DNA of 55,615 nucleotides from Bacteroidales bacterium (GTDB lineage: Bacteria > Bacteroidota > Bacteroidia > Bacteroidales > UBA3663): positions 1 to 55,615 of the forward strand of contig JAILKE010000083.1 in assembly GCA_024694125.1 (NCBI GenBank), in the 5' to 3' direction. Shown here in pieces: positions 1 through 9,338 of this stretch (the stretch's first letter is position 1; the number at the start of each line of letters is the position of its first letter). The notes under the pieces were generated by a model. It saw only the letters and a program-made list of their open reading frames with translations, was not told the DNA's origin and searched no databases. Position numbers and translations under genes: made by a program.

Positions 1-1
1 C

Positions 2-2377
2 CGCAGCTTAGGAACGCCCCATAGATACGATCTAACGGGAATGCTTCACCCAGGACGAGATAATGAATTGACGATACTGATAGACAACCGTTTGACGCAG
101 GTGCCAGTGGGCAGCAATTCATATAGTGTAAGCGACAATGAACAGGGTAACTGGAATGGTATGGTCGGTGAGGCACGGTTGGTGGCACAGCCTGCTACAT
201 GCATACTGTCCGACCAAGTGATGGTCTATCCAAATGTGAAGCAGCAACTGGCTGACGTGGTCGTGAAATTGGGAAATCAGTCGGCGTTAAATCAAGGTAA
301 GCGTAAGAAATATAAGCCGCAACATTTGCAGTTATGTTTGAAGGTAGGAGAAAGTGAGGTCAATCTGCCAGTAGAACTAAAAACGGATAGTCAAGAAGTT
401 CGGGCTACAATTCCCGGACTGACCCAGTTGTGGGATGAGTATCATCCTCATCTATACCACCTTGATGTCCGGTTGCTCGACCGAAAGCAGCGAATAGTGG
501 ATGAACAGAATGTGACATTCGGAATGAGGGAAATGTCTACAGATGGTCATTTCGTGACGATCAATGATCGTCCTGTTTATCTGCGAGGAACCGTAGATGG
601 AGCACAGTTTCCGTTGACGGGCTATCCCCCTATGGATGAGGCGTACTGGACCTCGTATTTGACACGGCTCAAGGAATGGGGTATCAATATGGTGCGTTTT
701 CATAGCTGGTGTCCGCCTGAAGCGGCTTTTGCTGTGGCAGATAGCATTGGAATGTACTTGCAACCAGAATGCAGTTCATGGCCCAATCATGATGTGATAT
801 TGAGCAAGGATAATGCCACTGCCAGATATATCAGTCAAGAAACTGAACAGATATTGCAGGCATATGGCAATCATCCGTCATTTGTAATGTTGGCTGCTGG
901 AAATGAGCCTCGAGGGAGAGAATGGTTGGACTTTGCTGATACATGGGTCCAGAATCAGCGGGAGAGGGACCGCCGAAGGTTGTATTATGCCTTTTCCGTT
1001 GGAGGTAGCTGGGGATGGTGCCAAGCCAATCAGGTGCAGGTGCGAGCGGGATATAGAGGCTTGGATTGGCACAGGCGTCGGCCGGAGAGCGAGACCGACT
1101 TCAATGCAGCGATCGATACATTGCGTGTTCCTTTTATAGGACATGAGGTAGGCCAATGGTCCACCTATCCCACTGTGAGCGATATCCCCAAGTACACGGG
1201 CCTAATGCGTCCCAGTTTGCTCTGTATAGCACGGGATGGATTGCGGCGACGCGGATTGGAGTCTTTGGCGGACAGTTTCGTCATGGCGTCAGGACGTCTG
1301 CAGGTGATATGCTATAAGCATGAGGTAGAACGTCTGAGGCGAACCCGAAATTATGGCGGATATGATTTGCAGGCGTTGCTTGATTATACCGGTCAGGGAG
1401 GTGCTGCCGAAGGTGTGCTTAACATCTTCGGTCAGCCAAAAGGATATGTTTCTCCCCAGGAATGGTTGAAATGGTCCGGTGAAGTGGTGCCATTGATGCG
1501 AACGGATCGATTCGTATATGAAATGAATGATACTATACGATTCAGTCTGGAGGTGTCCAATATGGGAAGAGGAGAACTGAGGGGAGTATCGTGTGGGTAT
1601 GAAGTGTGTGATGAAACAGGGCAAATCCTGGTTCGCCGAGAGTATCCAAAGGTAAATTTTGCCTGGGGAGGAGGCCAGGAGTTTGGTCACGAATCCATTG
1701 CTCTAAAAGACTTGCATCTTTCCGATGCAGCCCAATTGACCCTTCGGGCTTGGGTAGATACTTGTTATAATGATTGGAATGTGTGGGTGTATCCCGATAA
1801 TCCTGACCTTGTAGCAGGAGATGTCTATGTGACTACAGTCCCGGATGCTAAGGCTCAGCAGGTTTTGCAGCAGGGAGGTAAGGTGCTGATATTGGCGCAC
1901 GACCAGATTAATTATGGCCGTGGTATAGGGCAGAGATTGCTTCCGGAGTTTTGGAACCACATGTGGATGCCTCGTCATTCCTCGAGCACACATGGACTTT
2001 ACATACGTCACGATCATCCGATATTTGACCATTTCCCTACTGCATTTCATAGTGATGTACAGTGGTGGGAACTTATCAGTCGTACTTATCCGATGGTGTT
2101 GGATGATATGCCAGCCGATGTCCAACCGTTGGTTCAGAGTATTGACAATGCTTATCGCAATCTTAAGATCGGCATGTTGATTGAGGTCCAGGTGGGACCA
2201 GGACGTCTTGTCTTGACCAACCTGGATTTGACCAGTGCACCGGACCGTCGCATCGTGGCGCGACAGCTGCTTAGCTCTATATTACAGTATATGCGGTCCG
2301 ATGATTTCTCGCCTCAGACTGTGGTCCAATTTTCGGATGTGATGTACCTCTTTACTCATTTCAAAGTTTATAAGTAG
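2..2377 (+). CDS. Glycoside hydrolase family 2 protein, 5' end outside the window
   Basis: The reading frame is open to the left edge and already reads PHRYDLTG before the first ATG at 41, so the N-terminus (signal peptide and start of the sugar-binding domain) lies outside the window. Visible order: end of the jelly-roll sugar-binding domain, an immunoglobulin-like domain ending near FGMRE, then the TIM barrel. The barrel shows the GH2 acid/base glutamate in GNEP (Glu codon 905-907) and a nucleophile candidate in GHEVGQW (Glu codon 1145-1147). About 330 residues of accessory beta domains follow. GH2 enzymes are retaining exo-glycosidases (beta-galactosidase, beta-glucuronidase, beta-mannosidase); the sequence read here does not settle the substrate. 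It is probably periplasmic and fits the GH43 genes 3-10 kb downstream. Family call firm, specificity open. Confidence 0.88.
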   Translation, partial: RSLGTPHRYDLTGMLHPGRDNELTILIDNRLTQVPVGSNSYSVSDNEQGNWNGMVGEARLVAQPATCILSDQVMVYPNVKQQLADVVVKLGNQSALNQGKRKKYKPQHLQLCLKVGESEVNLPVELKTDSQEVRATIPGLTQLWDEYHPHLYHLDVRLLDRKQRIVDEQNVTFGMREMSTDGHFVTINDRPVYLRGTVDGAQFPLTGYPPMDEAYWTSYLTRLKEWGINMVRFHSWCPPEAAFAVADSIGMYLQPECSSWPNHDVILSKDNATARYISQETEQILQAYGNHPSFVMLAAGNEPRGREWLDFADTWVQNQRERDRRRLYYAFSVGGSWGWCQANQVQVRAGYRGLDWHRRRPESETDFNAAIDTLRVPFIGHEVGQWSTYPTVSDIPKYTGLMRPSLLCIARDGLRRRGLESLADSFVMASGRLQVICYKHEVERLRRTRNYGGYDLQALLDYTGQGGAAEGVLNIFGQPKGYVSPQEWLKWSGEVVPLMRTDRFVYEMNDTIRFSLEVSNMGRGELRGVSCGYEVCDETGQILVRREYPKVNFAWGGGQEFGHESIALKDLHLSDAAQLTLRAWVDTCYNDWNVWVYPDNPDLVAGDVYVTTVPDAKAQQVLQQGGKVLILAHDQINYGRGIGQRLLPEFWNHMWMPRHSSSTHGLYIRHDHPIFDHFPTAFHSDVQWWELISRTYPMVLDDMPADVQPLVQSIDNAYRNLKIGMLIEVQVGPGRLVLTNLDLTSAPDRRIVARQLLSSILQYMRSDDFSPQTVVQFSDVMYLFTHFKVYK

Positions 2378-2485
2378 TATCAATTTTGTCATTCATATTG
2401 CACAAAAGGACAATCGTCCGGACCAGGATTGAGGACATGTTTAGATATTTTGGCTGACATTAGTGCGAAATATCAAAAAAATAAA

Positions 2486-2524
2486 GTATCTTTGCAACAA
2501 TGTGGCACGTTGTTGCAAAGATAC
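2486..2524 (+). promoter_or_regulatory. Perfect 15-bp inverted repeat carrying the nudC promoter -7 box
   Basis: GTATCTTTGCAACAA (2486-2500) and its exact reverse complement (2510-2524) are separated by 9 nt. The left arm holds TATCTTTG (2487-2494), a consensus Bacteroidota -7 element, so transcription would start near 2500. The right arm carries the same box on the opposite strand. The symmetry suggests an operator for a dimeric regulator or a bidirectional promoter. This also argues that the nudC start lies downstream at 2559. Confidence 0.6.
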
Positions 2525-2558
2525 TGTTTCTAAGCCTAAATCGTGTCCAAGATTCTCA

Positions 2559-3317
2559 ATGACCAAGTACATAGCAATACAGGGACGAGAGATGGTCCTG
2601 CTCAAAGATGGCAAAGAACTTACAGCTGCAGACCTCGCAGACATACAGGAAACATGTGGCGCCAAAGAACATTTCGCCGAGGAGGCAATGCAGATAGAGG
2701 TGCTGCATGTGGCGGATATGTCTGTATTGCCCAGTAGGTATGAGCGCTGTCCTATTCGTGCATACTTCGCAAATCACGATGAGCAGGATGTTCTTCAAGT
2801 ATCCAGAGGCAAGGCATTGGCTGAATGGCGTTTGGCTACCCGATATTGCAGCCATTGTGGAGGTGAGATGATTGAGGCAGAAGGTGTGACTGCCCGTCGG
2901 TGCAAGGAGTGTGGTACATTGGTTTTCCCACGAATTGAGCCTTGCATCATTGTACTGGTGCATCGGGATGGAAAAATATTATTGGCCAATCATGCTCAGC
3001 GTAATCAGGATATTTATGCCTGCATTGCAGGTTTCGTTGAGGCGGGAGAGACTATTGAACATGCTGTAGAACGTGAGATATACGAAGAGACGCAACTGCG
3101 TGTGACTAATATCCGGTACTTCGGTAGTCAAAGTTGGCCTTTCCCCTCGCAATTGATGTTGGCCTTCAATGCAGATTATGCAGGGGGTGAGATTGTTGTC
3201 CAGCAGGAGGAGATACGAGATGCTCAGTGGTTCGATCCTTGGCATTGTCCAGCTTCACCACAGCCTGGTAGTATAGCATATCGACTGATAGAGGCTGCCA
3301 AAGAATCGAAGATTTGA
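2559..3317 (+). CDS. nudC: NAD(+) diphosphatase, NudC-type Nudix hydrolase
   Basis: NudC cleaves NAD(H) to NMN(H) and AMP, and in other bacteria removes NAD caps from RNA. The 252-residue protein has an N-terminal NudC domain, a four-cysteine zinc ribbon (CSHCGG...CKECG) and a complete Nudix box (G-x5-E-x7-REIYEE) in GFVEAGETIEHAVEREIYEE. The family signature after the box reads SQSWPFPSQ, close to the usual SQPWPFPxS. The frame is open to a GTG at 2463, but that start would lie upstream of the -7 box at 2487. The ATG at 2559 (MTKYIAIQGR) is therefore preferred and gives a ~60-nt leader. It follows the GH2 gene by 180 bp and has its own promoter. Confidence 0.88.
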   Translation: MTKYIAIQGREMVLLKDGKELTAADLADIQETCGAKEHFAEEAMQIEVLHVADMSVLPSRYERCPIRAYFANHDEQDVLQVSRGKALAEWRLATRYCSHCGGEMIEAEGVTARRCKECGTLVFPRIEPCIIVLVHRDGKILLANHAQRNQDIYACIAGFVEAGETIEHAVEREIYEETQLRVTNIRYFGSQSWPFPSQLMLAFNADYAGGEIVVQQEEIRDAQWFDPWHCPASPQPGSIAYRLIEAAKESKI

Positions 3318-3345
3318 AGCATTCATGTAATGTTCGCTATCTTTG
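3313..3345 (+). promoter_or_regulatory. Promoter of the ACT-PFL gene pair
   Basis: -33 TTTG (3313-3316) overlaps the nudC stop codon. A 21-nt spacer leads to -7 TATCTTTG (3338-3345), giving a predicted start near 3352 and a leader of about 80 nt. Confidence 0.6.
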
Positions 3346-3430
3346 GGTACGTATTTAATAGCTTGAAATTAGTAATTCGTGAATTCCCACGATCACAATA
3401 TGCGATTTTTTATCGCGCAACCAATAGGAT

Positions 3431-3703
3431 ATGAATAGAATAATTATTACAGTAGTAGGCAAGGATACTGTAGGTATCATAGCCGCAGTGTGTACATATC
3501 TGGCTGACAAGCAGGTCAATATCCTGGATATTTCTCAGACCATTGTTCAGGAGTACTTCAACATGATGATGATTGTAGATATCAAAAAATGCACAGTTGC
3601 ATTTGATGAACTGTGTGACAGTCTCAATGCCATTGGCGTTCAGAAGGGCGTGCAGGTGAAGTGCCAGAAAGAGGAAATATTTGATAAAATGCACCGAATA
3701 TGA
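3431..3703 (+). CDS. ACT domain protein, UPF0237 family
   Basis: A single 90-residue ACT domain starting [16 protein letters not shown], with the typical beta-alpha-beta-beta-alpha-beta pattern (the KDxxGI loop is where small ligands usually bind). UPF0237 proteins are stand-alone ACT modules of unsettled role, thought to sense amino acids or similar small molecules. The stop codon overlaps the start of the next gene by 4 nt (ATGA), so the two are translationally coupled. This ACT-PFL pairing is recurrent in bacteria, which suggests that the ACT protein partners the product of the next gene. Confidence 0.88.
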   Translation: MNRIIITVVGKDTVGIIAAVCTYLADKQVNILDISQTIVQEYFNMMMIVDIKKCTVAFDELCDSLNAIGVQKGVQVKCQKEEIFDKMHRI

Positions 3704-5067
3704 TCAATATAAGTGAGGTCCTTGAGACCAACAAGATGATTGAGCAGGAAAACCTCGATGTGCGTACCATTACGATGGGCATATCGTTGTTGGATTGTGC
3801 CACTGATAGCGTCCGCCAGACCTGCGACAATATCTATCAGAAGATTCTTCGTCTGGCCAGCAATCTGGTGCGTACGGGCGAGGAAATCAGTCGTGAGTAT
3901 GGTGTCCCTATTGTAAATAAACGTATCTCTATCACTCCAGTAGCCATAGTTGGTGCTGCGTGCTGTAAGACGTCGCAAGACTTCGTACAGATTGCTAAGA
4001 CCTTGGATCGTGTGGCTCATGAAGTTGGAGTGAACTTTATCGGCGGTTACAGTGCTACCGTGCAGAAGGGCATGACTCAGGCTGATGAACTCTTGATTCG
4101 CTCTATTCCACAGGCTATGCGTGAGACAGAACGACTCTGTTCTTCGGTTAATGTCGGTTCGACCAAGACTGGCATCAATATGGATGCCGTGCGTCTAATG
4201 GGTGATATCATTCGTGAGACAGCCCAAGTAACGGCTGACCATGATTCGCTCGGATGTGCCAAACTTGTTGTATTGTGCAATGCTCCGGATGACAATCCGT
4301 TTATGGCAGGAGCTTTTCATGGTGTAAGTGAGGCAGATGCTATCATCAATGTAGGTGTAAGTGGCCCAGGTGTCGTTAAATATGTGCTGGAACATTTGCC
4401 TGAAGGAACAAACTTCGAGGTGCTGTGTGAAACGATCAAGAAAACAGCTTTCAAAATTACTCGTGTCGGTCAGCTCGTGGCACAGGAGGCCTCGCATCGT
4501 TTGGGTGTGCCTTTCGGTATTATCGACCTCAGCCTTGCTCCTACACCAGCCGTTGGCGATAGTGTTGCTGATATCCTTCAGAGCATCGGATTGGAACGTG
4601 TGGGCGCGCCTGGAACGACCGCAGCATTGGCACTGCTCAATGATCAGGTTAAGAAAGGCGGCGTAATGGCCAGCTCATACGTAGGAGGTTTGAGTGGTGC
4701 CTTCATTCCAGTGAGTGAGGATCAAGGTATGATAGATTCCGTATTGGCCGGAGCATTGACCATCGAGAAACTTGAAGCAATGACCTGTGTCTGCTCTGTA
4801 GGTCTGGATATGATAGCTATACCTGGAGATACCCCTGCAACCTCCATAGCTGGTATTATTGCTGACGAGGCTGCAATTGGTATGGTTAATCAGAAGACAA
4901 CGGCTGTGCGCGTCATTCCTGTTGCTGGTAAGAACGTCGGAGATACGGTCGAATTCGGCGGATTATTGGGATATGCTCCGATTATGCCGGTCAATAGATT
5001 CTCCTGCGACGTCTTTGTCAACCGCGGAGGACGTATTCCAGCTCCTATACATTCGTTCAAGAATTAA
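3700..5067 (+). CDS. PFL family protein, UPF0210 (DUF711)
   Basis: A 455-residue protein of the UPF0210/DUF711 family, which has structural similarity to pyruvate formate-lyase-type barrels but no established reaction. Visible hallmarks are the N-terminal [12 protein letters not shown](E)[18 protein letters not shown], the glycine-rich [10 protein letters not shown], the [16 protein letters not shown] stretch and the C-terminal [10 protein letters not shown]-like end ([13 protein letters not shown]). The start overlaps the ACT gene stop, and length matches the family. No glycyl-radical RVxGY motif was seen, so it should not be called a formate lyase. Function unknown; family call secure. Confidence 0.9.
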   Translation: MINISEVLETNKMIEQENLDVRTITMGISLLDCATDSVRQTCDNIYQKILRLASNLVRTGEEISREYGVPIVNKRISITPVAIVGAACCKTSQDFVQIAKTLDRVAHEVGVNFIGGYSATVQKGMTQADELLIRSIPQAMRETERLCSSVNVGSTKTGINMDAVRLMGDIIRETAQVTADHDSLGCAKLVVLCNAPDDNPFMAGAFHGVSEADAIINVGVSGPGVVKYVLEHLPEGTNFEVLCETIKKTAFKITRVGQLVAQEASHRLGVPFGIIDLSLAPTPAVGDSVADILQSIGLERVGAPGTTAALALLNDQVKKGGVMASSYVGGLSGAFIPVSEDQGMIDSVLAGALTIEKLEAMTCVCSVGLDMIAIPGDTPATSIAGIIADEAAIGMVNQKTTAVRVIPVAGKNVGDTVEFGGLLGYAPIMPVNRFSCDVFVNRGGRIPAPIHSFKN

Positions 5068-5096
5068 ACGAACTTATAGCCCATTTTTTCTATATT

Positions 5097-5124
5097 GCCA
5101 GAGGTGCATTCCTCTGGCTTTTTT
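5097..5124 (+). terminator. Intrinsic terminator after the PFL gene
   Basis: GCCAGAGG (5097-5104), loop TGCATT, CCTCTGGC (5111-5118), then a run of six T. A classical strong hairpin 30 bp after the stop codon. Confidence 0.88.
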
Positions 5125-5170
5125 ATAAATAGAGATACTCTCTGCATATTGATCGTACAATATTTTTTAG

Positions 5171-5218
5171 GAAAAGAAATATCCCGTCGCAAAGATGTAT
5201 AGAATCTTGCGACGGGAT
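5171..5218 (-). terminator. Terminator after the leftward GH43 gene
   Basis: ATCCCGTCGCA (5181-5191) pairs with TGCGACGGGAT (5208-5218), and the stem extends inward through GAT/ATC. Read leftward, it is followed by a T-rich stretch (ATTTCTTTTCC). It lies 25 bp past the GH43 stop. Confidence 0.72.
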
Positions 5219-5243
5219 TGATGTATGAATTAGTGAGTCCTGA

Positions 5244-6779
5244 TTATTTGAGAACTTTATACTTGAAGTTTCTAAATGTAGCCGAGCCTTTGCCGAAACA
5301 GAACAGACCTGGCAGAACTGATTGGAACTGATAAAGTGTATTGTGATTGTAACCAGAGCAGTCCATTGCCCAAGTTTCACGACGCCAGTCCTTTCCGTCG
5401 TAGCTGTACCAGGCGGTAATGATGTGGTGGTCATTGCGCAGGCGCAACCATACGTGACGACCGTCCACTCCAGGAAGATGGTGTCCGCCGCCCTTTTCGT
5501 ATCCCTTGCGATAGCGCAGACGTTTGGCAACACTGGTTCCAGTACCCATATAGAATGCCGAATCGTAGTAAAGGACTATGCCTGCGCTTGTTTTGGGGTC
5601 GTTCAGTTCTATCTCGCACTCAATTACGTAGGCTTCAGTACCTGCAACAAAAAGGAAGGGGGAGGGATTGCCTGGAGCATCTCCCAATGCTTGCATGGTA
5701 AGCTCGCCATTGTTTACTGAGATGCGGTTGGGGTCACATTCCTTGTAGAAGCGCCATCCCTTTCCCACGCGGAATTCTGTGAGAGCCTCCTCTTGATTCC
5801 ACAGAGGGTGCAGTTTGCCAAGTGGCGCAACCATAGGAGCTACTGGGTCAGCACTGAGCCCCTGCTCGTTGCGAATCACAGGACGGAACCATCCGTCGTT
5901 GGTCAGTTCTAATGGCTCAAGCAGTGTCTGACGACCTAAGTCTGTAAACCCATTCTCGTAGGCATGATAAAGGCAATACCAGCGTCCATCAGGGGTGTCG
6001 ATGAGCGAACCATGGCCTTTGTTCCACCAATGGTCAGCCTTGTCGTAGGTATGTATCAAAGGGTTGTATGGGCAGTTTTCCCAAGGTCCTTCCAGGCTTT
6101 TGGATCGAGCCAATACTACCATGTGAGCAGTAGGAGGACCGGCAGTACCGCCCTCTGCATTCATATAGTAGTAATATTCACCAATACGGCGAATCTTAGG
6201 ACCCTCCAGACATAGACCTTCTGTAATCCAATCTTCGGGGATGGGCCATCCTTTGTAAACACGTTCGAGGGAATTGGGGACAATGGATAGTCCGTCATCT
6301 GAAAGCCGTAGTCGCAAACCGTCGCTCATGAAGAGCCATCGGCGACCATCTTCTCCTACTACATGGCATGGGTCGATGTTGCCTACCTTGAGGTCGATGG
6401 GATCGCTCCAGGGGCCAAGTGGAGAGTCTGCATATACGACAAAATTTGATTTCACTCCCTTGGTGTTAGCAAGTGAGACGGTGAAGTATATGTAGTACTT
6501 GCCATCGTGTTTTGAGATATCTGGCGCCCAAACCGAACCGAGGTATGTGTTCAGGGCAGTGCTGACAGGTTCCCAGTTTACCAGGTCAGTGCTGTGCCAC
6601 ACAACGAGGCCTGGTAGATAATCGAACGACGAATGTGTCATGTAGTAATCATTGCCCTCTCGAATGACCGTAGGGTCGGGGTAATCTCCTCCCAATATCG
6701 GGTTGGTGAAGGTGTTCTCACGTGCTGCTAATAGAGTGCATACGGAGAGCATCAGGGTGAGTATAAAACTTCTTTTCAT
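5244..6779 (-). CDS. Glycoside hydrolase family 43 (beta-xylosidase / arabinofuranosidase type)
   Basis: Secreted five-bladed-propeller glycosidase. The start at 6779 begins a clear signal peptide (MKRSFILTLMLSVCTLLAA). A longer frame from 6836 would cross the promoter and is rejected. The GH43 triad is visible: base Asp in GGDYPDPT, pKa-tuning Asp in GNIDPCHV, and acid Glu in LEGPKIRRIGEYYYY. The roughly 180 C-terminal residues form a beta-sandwich of the GH43 C2 type (AYVIECEIEL...GIVLYYDSAFY). The ~511-residue size fits exo-acting beta-xylosidases/alpha-L-arabinofuranosidases acting on hemicellulose side chains or xylo-oligosaccharides. It diverges from the propeller-AraC regulator across a 348-bp intergenic region, so it is a likely regulatory target. 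The substrate is inferred only. Confidence 0.88.
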   Translation of the reverse strand: MKRSFILTLMLSVCTLLAARENTFTNPILGGDYPDPTVIREGNDYYMTHSSFDYLPGLVVWHSTDLVNWEPVSTALNTYLGSVWAPDISKHDGKYYIYFTVSLANTKGVKSNFVVYADSPLGPWSDPIDLKVGNIDPCHVVGEDGRRWLFMSDGLRLRLSDDGLSIVPNSLERVYKGWPIPEDWITEGLCLEGPKIRRIGEYYYYMNAEGGTAGPPTAHMVVLARSKSLEGPWENCPYNPLIHTYDKADHWWNKGHGSLIDTPDGRWYCLYHAYENGFTDLGRQTLLEPLELTNDGWFRPVIRNEQGLSADPVAPMVAPLGKLHPLWNQEEALTEFRVGKGWRFYKECDPNRISVNNGELTMQALGDAPGNPSPFLFVAGTEAYVIECEIELNDPKTSAGIVLYYDSAFYMGTGTSVAKRLRYRKGYEKGGGHHLPGVDGRHVWLRLRNDHHIITAWYSYDGKDWRRETWAMDCSGYNHNTLYQFQSVLPGLFCFGKGSATFRNFKYKVLK

Positions 6780-7127
6780 TTTGAATTGTGTTGTATTTTC
6801 GGGGACAAAGGTAGTGTTTTTTTCGGCTTTATCCAAATTTAGCTATTTAAAAATGCCATATTACTGTTAAATTGAGCAAAAAATGTATCTATCGGTACTC
6901 CAGCGGTTCAGGTCATAATGCCAGTAATGTAACATTTGCATAAATCTAAAATAGGTGTAATTTCTTAATTGTCTTTGGTCGGGAAGATTTTACCCCTAAG
7001 ATATGTCAATTTGGTTGTTATAATAGGTAAAACTGTTAAAAAAGGCGCTGGTAATTGAAAAAAGTGACTTTTTGTTTGCATAATTGGGTGGAAAATCGTA
7101 CCTTTGCCGTGTTTGATACTGACTTTT
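6780..7127. promoter_or_regulatory. Divergent control region between GH43 and the propeller-AraC regulator
   Basis: 348 bp without a gene. The left end holds the leftward GH43 promoter: -33 TTTG on the minus strand at 6837-6834, then -7 TACCTTTG at 6813-6806 with a 20-nt gap. The right end holds the rightward regulator promoter: -33 TTTG 7075-7078, a 20-nt gap, -7 TACCTTTG 7099-7106. The AT-rich centre has no convincing long repeat. By analogy with HTCS-regulated loci, the AraC domain's binding sites may lie here. Confidence 0.65.
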
Positions 7128-9194
7128 ATGAAGCTGAAGACCGTCATATTCCTATTCCTTGTCTATATGTTTCCGACCGTCTGTGATGGTCGAGACTTAA
7201 TGCGTTATGAGAGTTTCGCAATCAGTGATGGTTTGCCATCAAATCGCATAACGAGCATCGGAGAGGACGAAGATGGTGTTATATGGTTTGCCACATGGAA
7301 TGGGTTGTGTAGCTGGAATGGCAAGCGGCTCAAGTCATATATCGAAGATGAGGATGGTAATAAGTTCGGCCGACTATCCAACCTCCAGGTTCTGCCAAAT
7401 GGGTTGCTTTTTGTAACCAATGATGCTCATGATAGTATTTTCTTTGATCCTCGTATCCGAAAAACATGTTCTACTCCAGATAGTGTGCCTATGTCGGTTG
7501 CTGCAAGTCGAACCAATCTGGCAGATATTGTAGAAGGGGATTTGGGCTTGACTATCATTCGCAACGGAGATGTGTACCAATTGCCGTACAATGAAGGCAT
7601 ACGACATGAGAAACAGCTTCACTCATTCTATGAAGATACCCGTGGCGAAATATGGATGGATTTCAGGAATCATTTGTATCATATTTGGTTTGAACCATCG
7701 CCATTCTTCTATCACCACGTCTGGCCTGGAGAATTTCCATATCCATTCCAATCTACGGTTAGGGCATTGTATAGTACCAGCGAAGGTCGCTTCGTGGCGG
7801 CCTCCAGAGTTAATCGCTTATATGGATTGAGCGATACAATTGTTTCAGTTCCCTTCCCTGGAAATGTGTACAAGATGGTCGAGGACGAACGTCATCGCTT
7901 TTGGCTTGCTTTGCGCAAGAAGGGATTGTATGTGTGGAGCCGGGAGGAGGGAATGCAACCAGCTTTCCCCGATTTGCAGGATGTAGGTTTGGACGATGCT
8001 TTTACGTTACTGAAATTGCGTCAACAATCGAAGCTGTGGGTAGGTACATGGGGCAAAGGTATCAAGATAATAGACATTGAGGAAGATACTGTCAGCATAG
8101 AAACATCATTGTATAATGACAGTCTGAAGAGCGTTCACATGTTTCTTCAATTGCAGAATGGATTGGTAGGAGCATGTACTACACGTGGTTTTCATCTTTT
8201 TTCGCAGACAGGTACTCCTGTATATGTAGCATTGCCCGATCGAGAGGTGCTATGTGCTATTGAGATGCCCGAACAGCAACTGCTGTTCAGTGTGATGGGA
8301 CATGGCTTGTGCTGGATAAGTCCTAACGGAGCCGTGACCGATGATAAGCAGCTGAATGTGGATGGTCGTGTGTCGGCCATGTACCTGCAGTCAGATAGCG
8401 TGCTGTGGATGGTTGCCGAGACGCGCCTGTACCGATATTCGCTCTCCTCGGGGAAAATTGACATGATGGATGAGAATGACTTCGGGGAGGAGGTCGCTTT
8501 TTCGGAGGAGACTGTACTCCAATATCGAGATACGATGCTCTGTGTGGGAGCTGCGTCTGGATTTGTTGAACTGAATCTGATCCAGATTGACGATTACTTG
8601 AGACAACGCCAGAAAAAGGCAGATCAGGCTGTGACTGAGACCATTCTATTGTACGCATTCATTGCCATGGGCTTGCTTATTATCATGGGGCTTGTATTAT
8701 GGATATTGTATAGAGGATTGGTTCAAAGGTTTAAAGCAGTTCACGAATCAGACTCAGGCACATCTGCTGCCCCTCCTGTTTTGTCTTCGAATATCAATCC
8801 TGACGAGGAGGTCGCATTTAGAGCTAAGGTTGACGAAGTGATGGAATCCGCTATCGGTAATGCTATGGTGGATATTTCCTTGTTGTCGAAAATGATGGAT
8901 ATGCCTAAGAACACGTTTTATTACCGTTGTAATGAGGTATATCGGACTTCGCCTGCCGCTTTGTTGCAGGACCGTCGTATGGAACGGGCTTTGCAATTGC
9001 TTCGTCAGGGAGAATGTACCGTGCGGGAGGTCGCATTCCAAGTAGGATTTAGCGACCCAAAGTATTTCTCCAAAGTGTTCAAGGCTAAGGTAGGAATTTC
9101 GCCTTCTCAGGTACAGAAGGATTCTGTAGTTTCTGTGGATAAGGATGAGTCTTCTGTTCTTCCGGAAATTGAAGACACCCAAGACAATGAATAA
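7128..9194 (+). CDS. Membrane regulator: periplasmic beta-propeller + TM + AraC DNA-binding domain, no kinase
   Basis: About 688 residues. The ATG at 7128 begins a signal peptide (MKLKTVIFLFLVYMFPTVC); an upstream TTG at 7104 falls inside the -7 box. Residues ~25-480 carry Reg_prop-type propeller repeats (DGLPSNRITSIGEDEDGVIWFATWNGL and later WVGTWGKG, WLALRKKGLY). A single membrane helix follows at about 505-528 (LLYAFIAMGLLIIMGLVLWILY), and a C-terminal AraC-type double HTH at ~585-660 (TVREVAFQVGFSDPKYFSKVFK). HTCS regulators of glycan use normally have Y_Y_Y, HisKA, HATPase, receiver and AraC modules. Here only ~55 residues lie between helix and HTH, so the phosphorelay modules are absent. 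It probably senses an oligosaccharide and controls the flanking GH43 genes. Confidence 0.85.
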   Translation: MKLKTVIFLFLVYMFPTVCDGRDLMRYESFAISDGLPSNRITSIGEDEDGVIWFATWNGLCSWNGKRLKSYIEDEDGNKFGRLSNLQVLPNGLLFVTNDAHDSIFFDPRIRKTCSTPDSVPMSVAASRTNLADIVEGDLGLTIIRNGDVYQLPYNEGIRHEKQLHSFYEDTRGEIWMDFRNHLYHIWFEPSPFFYHHVWPGEFPYPFQSTVRALYSTSEGRFVAASRVNRLYGLSDTIVSVPFPGNVYKMVEDERHRFWLALRKKGLYVWSREEGMQPAFPDLQDVGLDDAFTLLKLRQQSKLWVGTWGKGIKIIDIEEDTVSIETSLYNDSLKSVHMFLQLQNGLVGACTTRGFHLFSQTGTPVYVALPDREVLCAIEMPEQQLLFSVMGHGLCWISPNGAVTDDKQLNVDGRVSAMYLQSDSVLWMVAETRLYRYSLSSGKIDMMDENDFGEEVAFSEETVLQYRDTMLCVGAASGFVELNLIQIDDYLRQRQKKADQAVTETILLYAFIAMGLLIIMGLVLWILYRGLVQRFKAVHESDSGTSAAPPVLSSNINPDEEVAFRAKVDEVMESAIGNAMVDISLLSKMMDMPKNTFYYRCNEVYRTSPAALLQDRRMERALQLLRQGECTVREVAFQVGFSDPKYFSKVFKAKVGISPSQVQKDSVVSVDKDESSVLPEIEDTQDNE

Positions 9195-9261
9195 TAAGGA
9201 TTGATCTCCTGTTATAGTTATTTTCTTATTTTAGGGCATTTCTAATTGTGCGATACAATAA

Positions 9262-9303
9262 TAGCTGACAGAGAATGACCATATAGGTCGTTTCTGTCAG
9301 CTA
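9262..9303. terminator. Hairpin between the convergent regulator and yqeY genes
   Basis: TAGCTGACAGA (9262-9272) pairs with TCTGTCAGCTA (9293-9303). The inner part GAATGACC/GGTCGTTTC also pairs with one bulge around the ATATA loop. T-tracts are weak on both sides, so it is a probable bidirectional terminator of modest strength. Confidence 0.5.
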
Positions 9304-9338
9304 ACACTTATTTTCAAATCTTGAAATGTATCTATGTC

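Noticed and set aside
3700-5067. Calling the PFL family protein a pyruvate formate-lyase
   Set aside because: No glycyl-radical motif and too short; it belongs to UPF0210.
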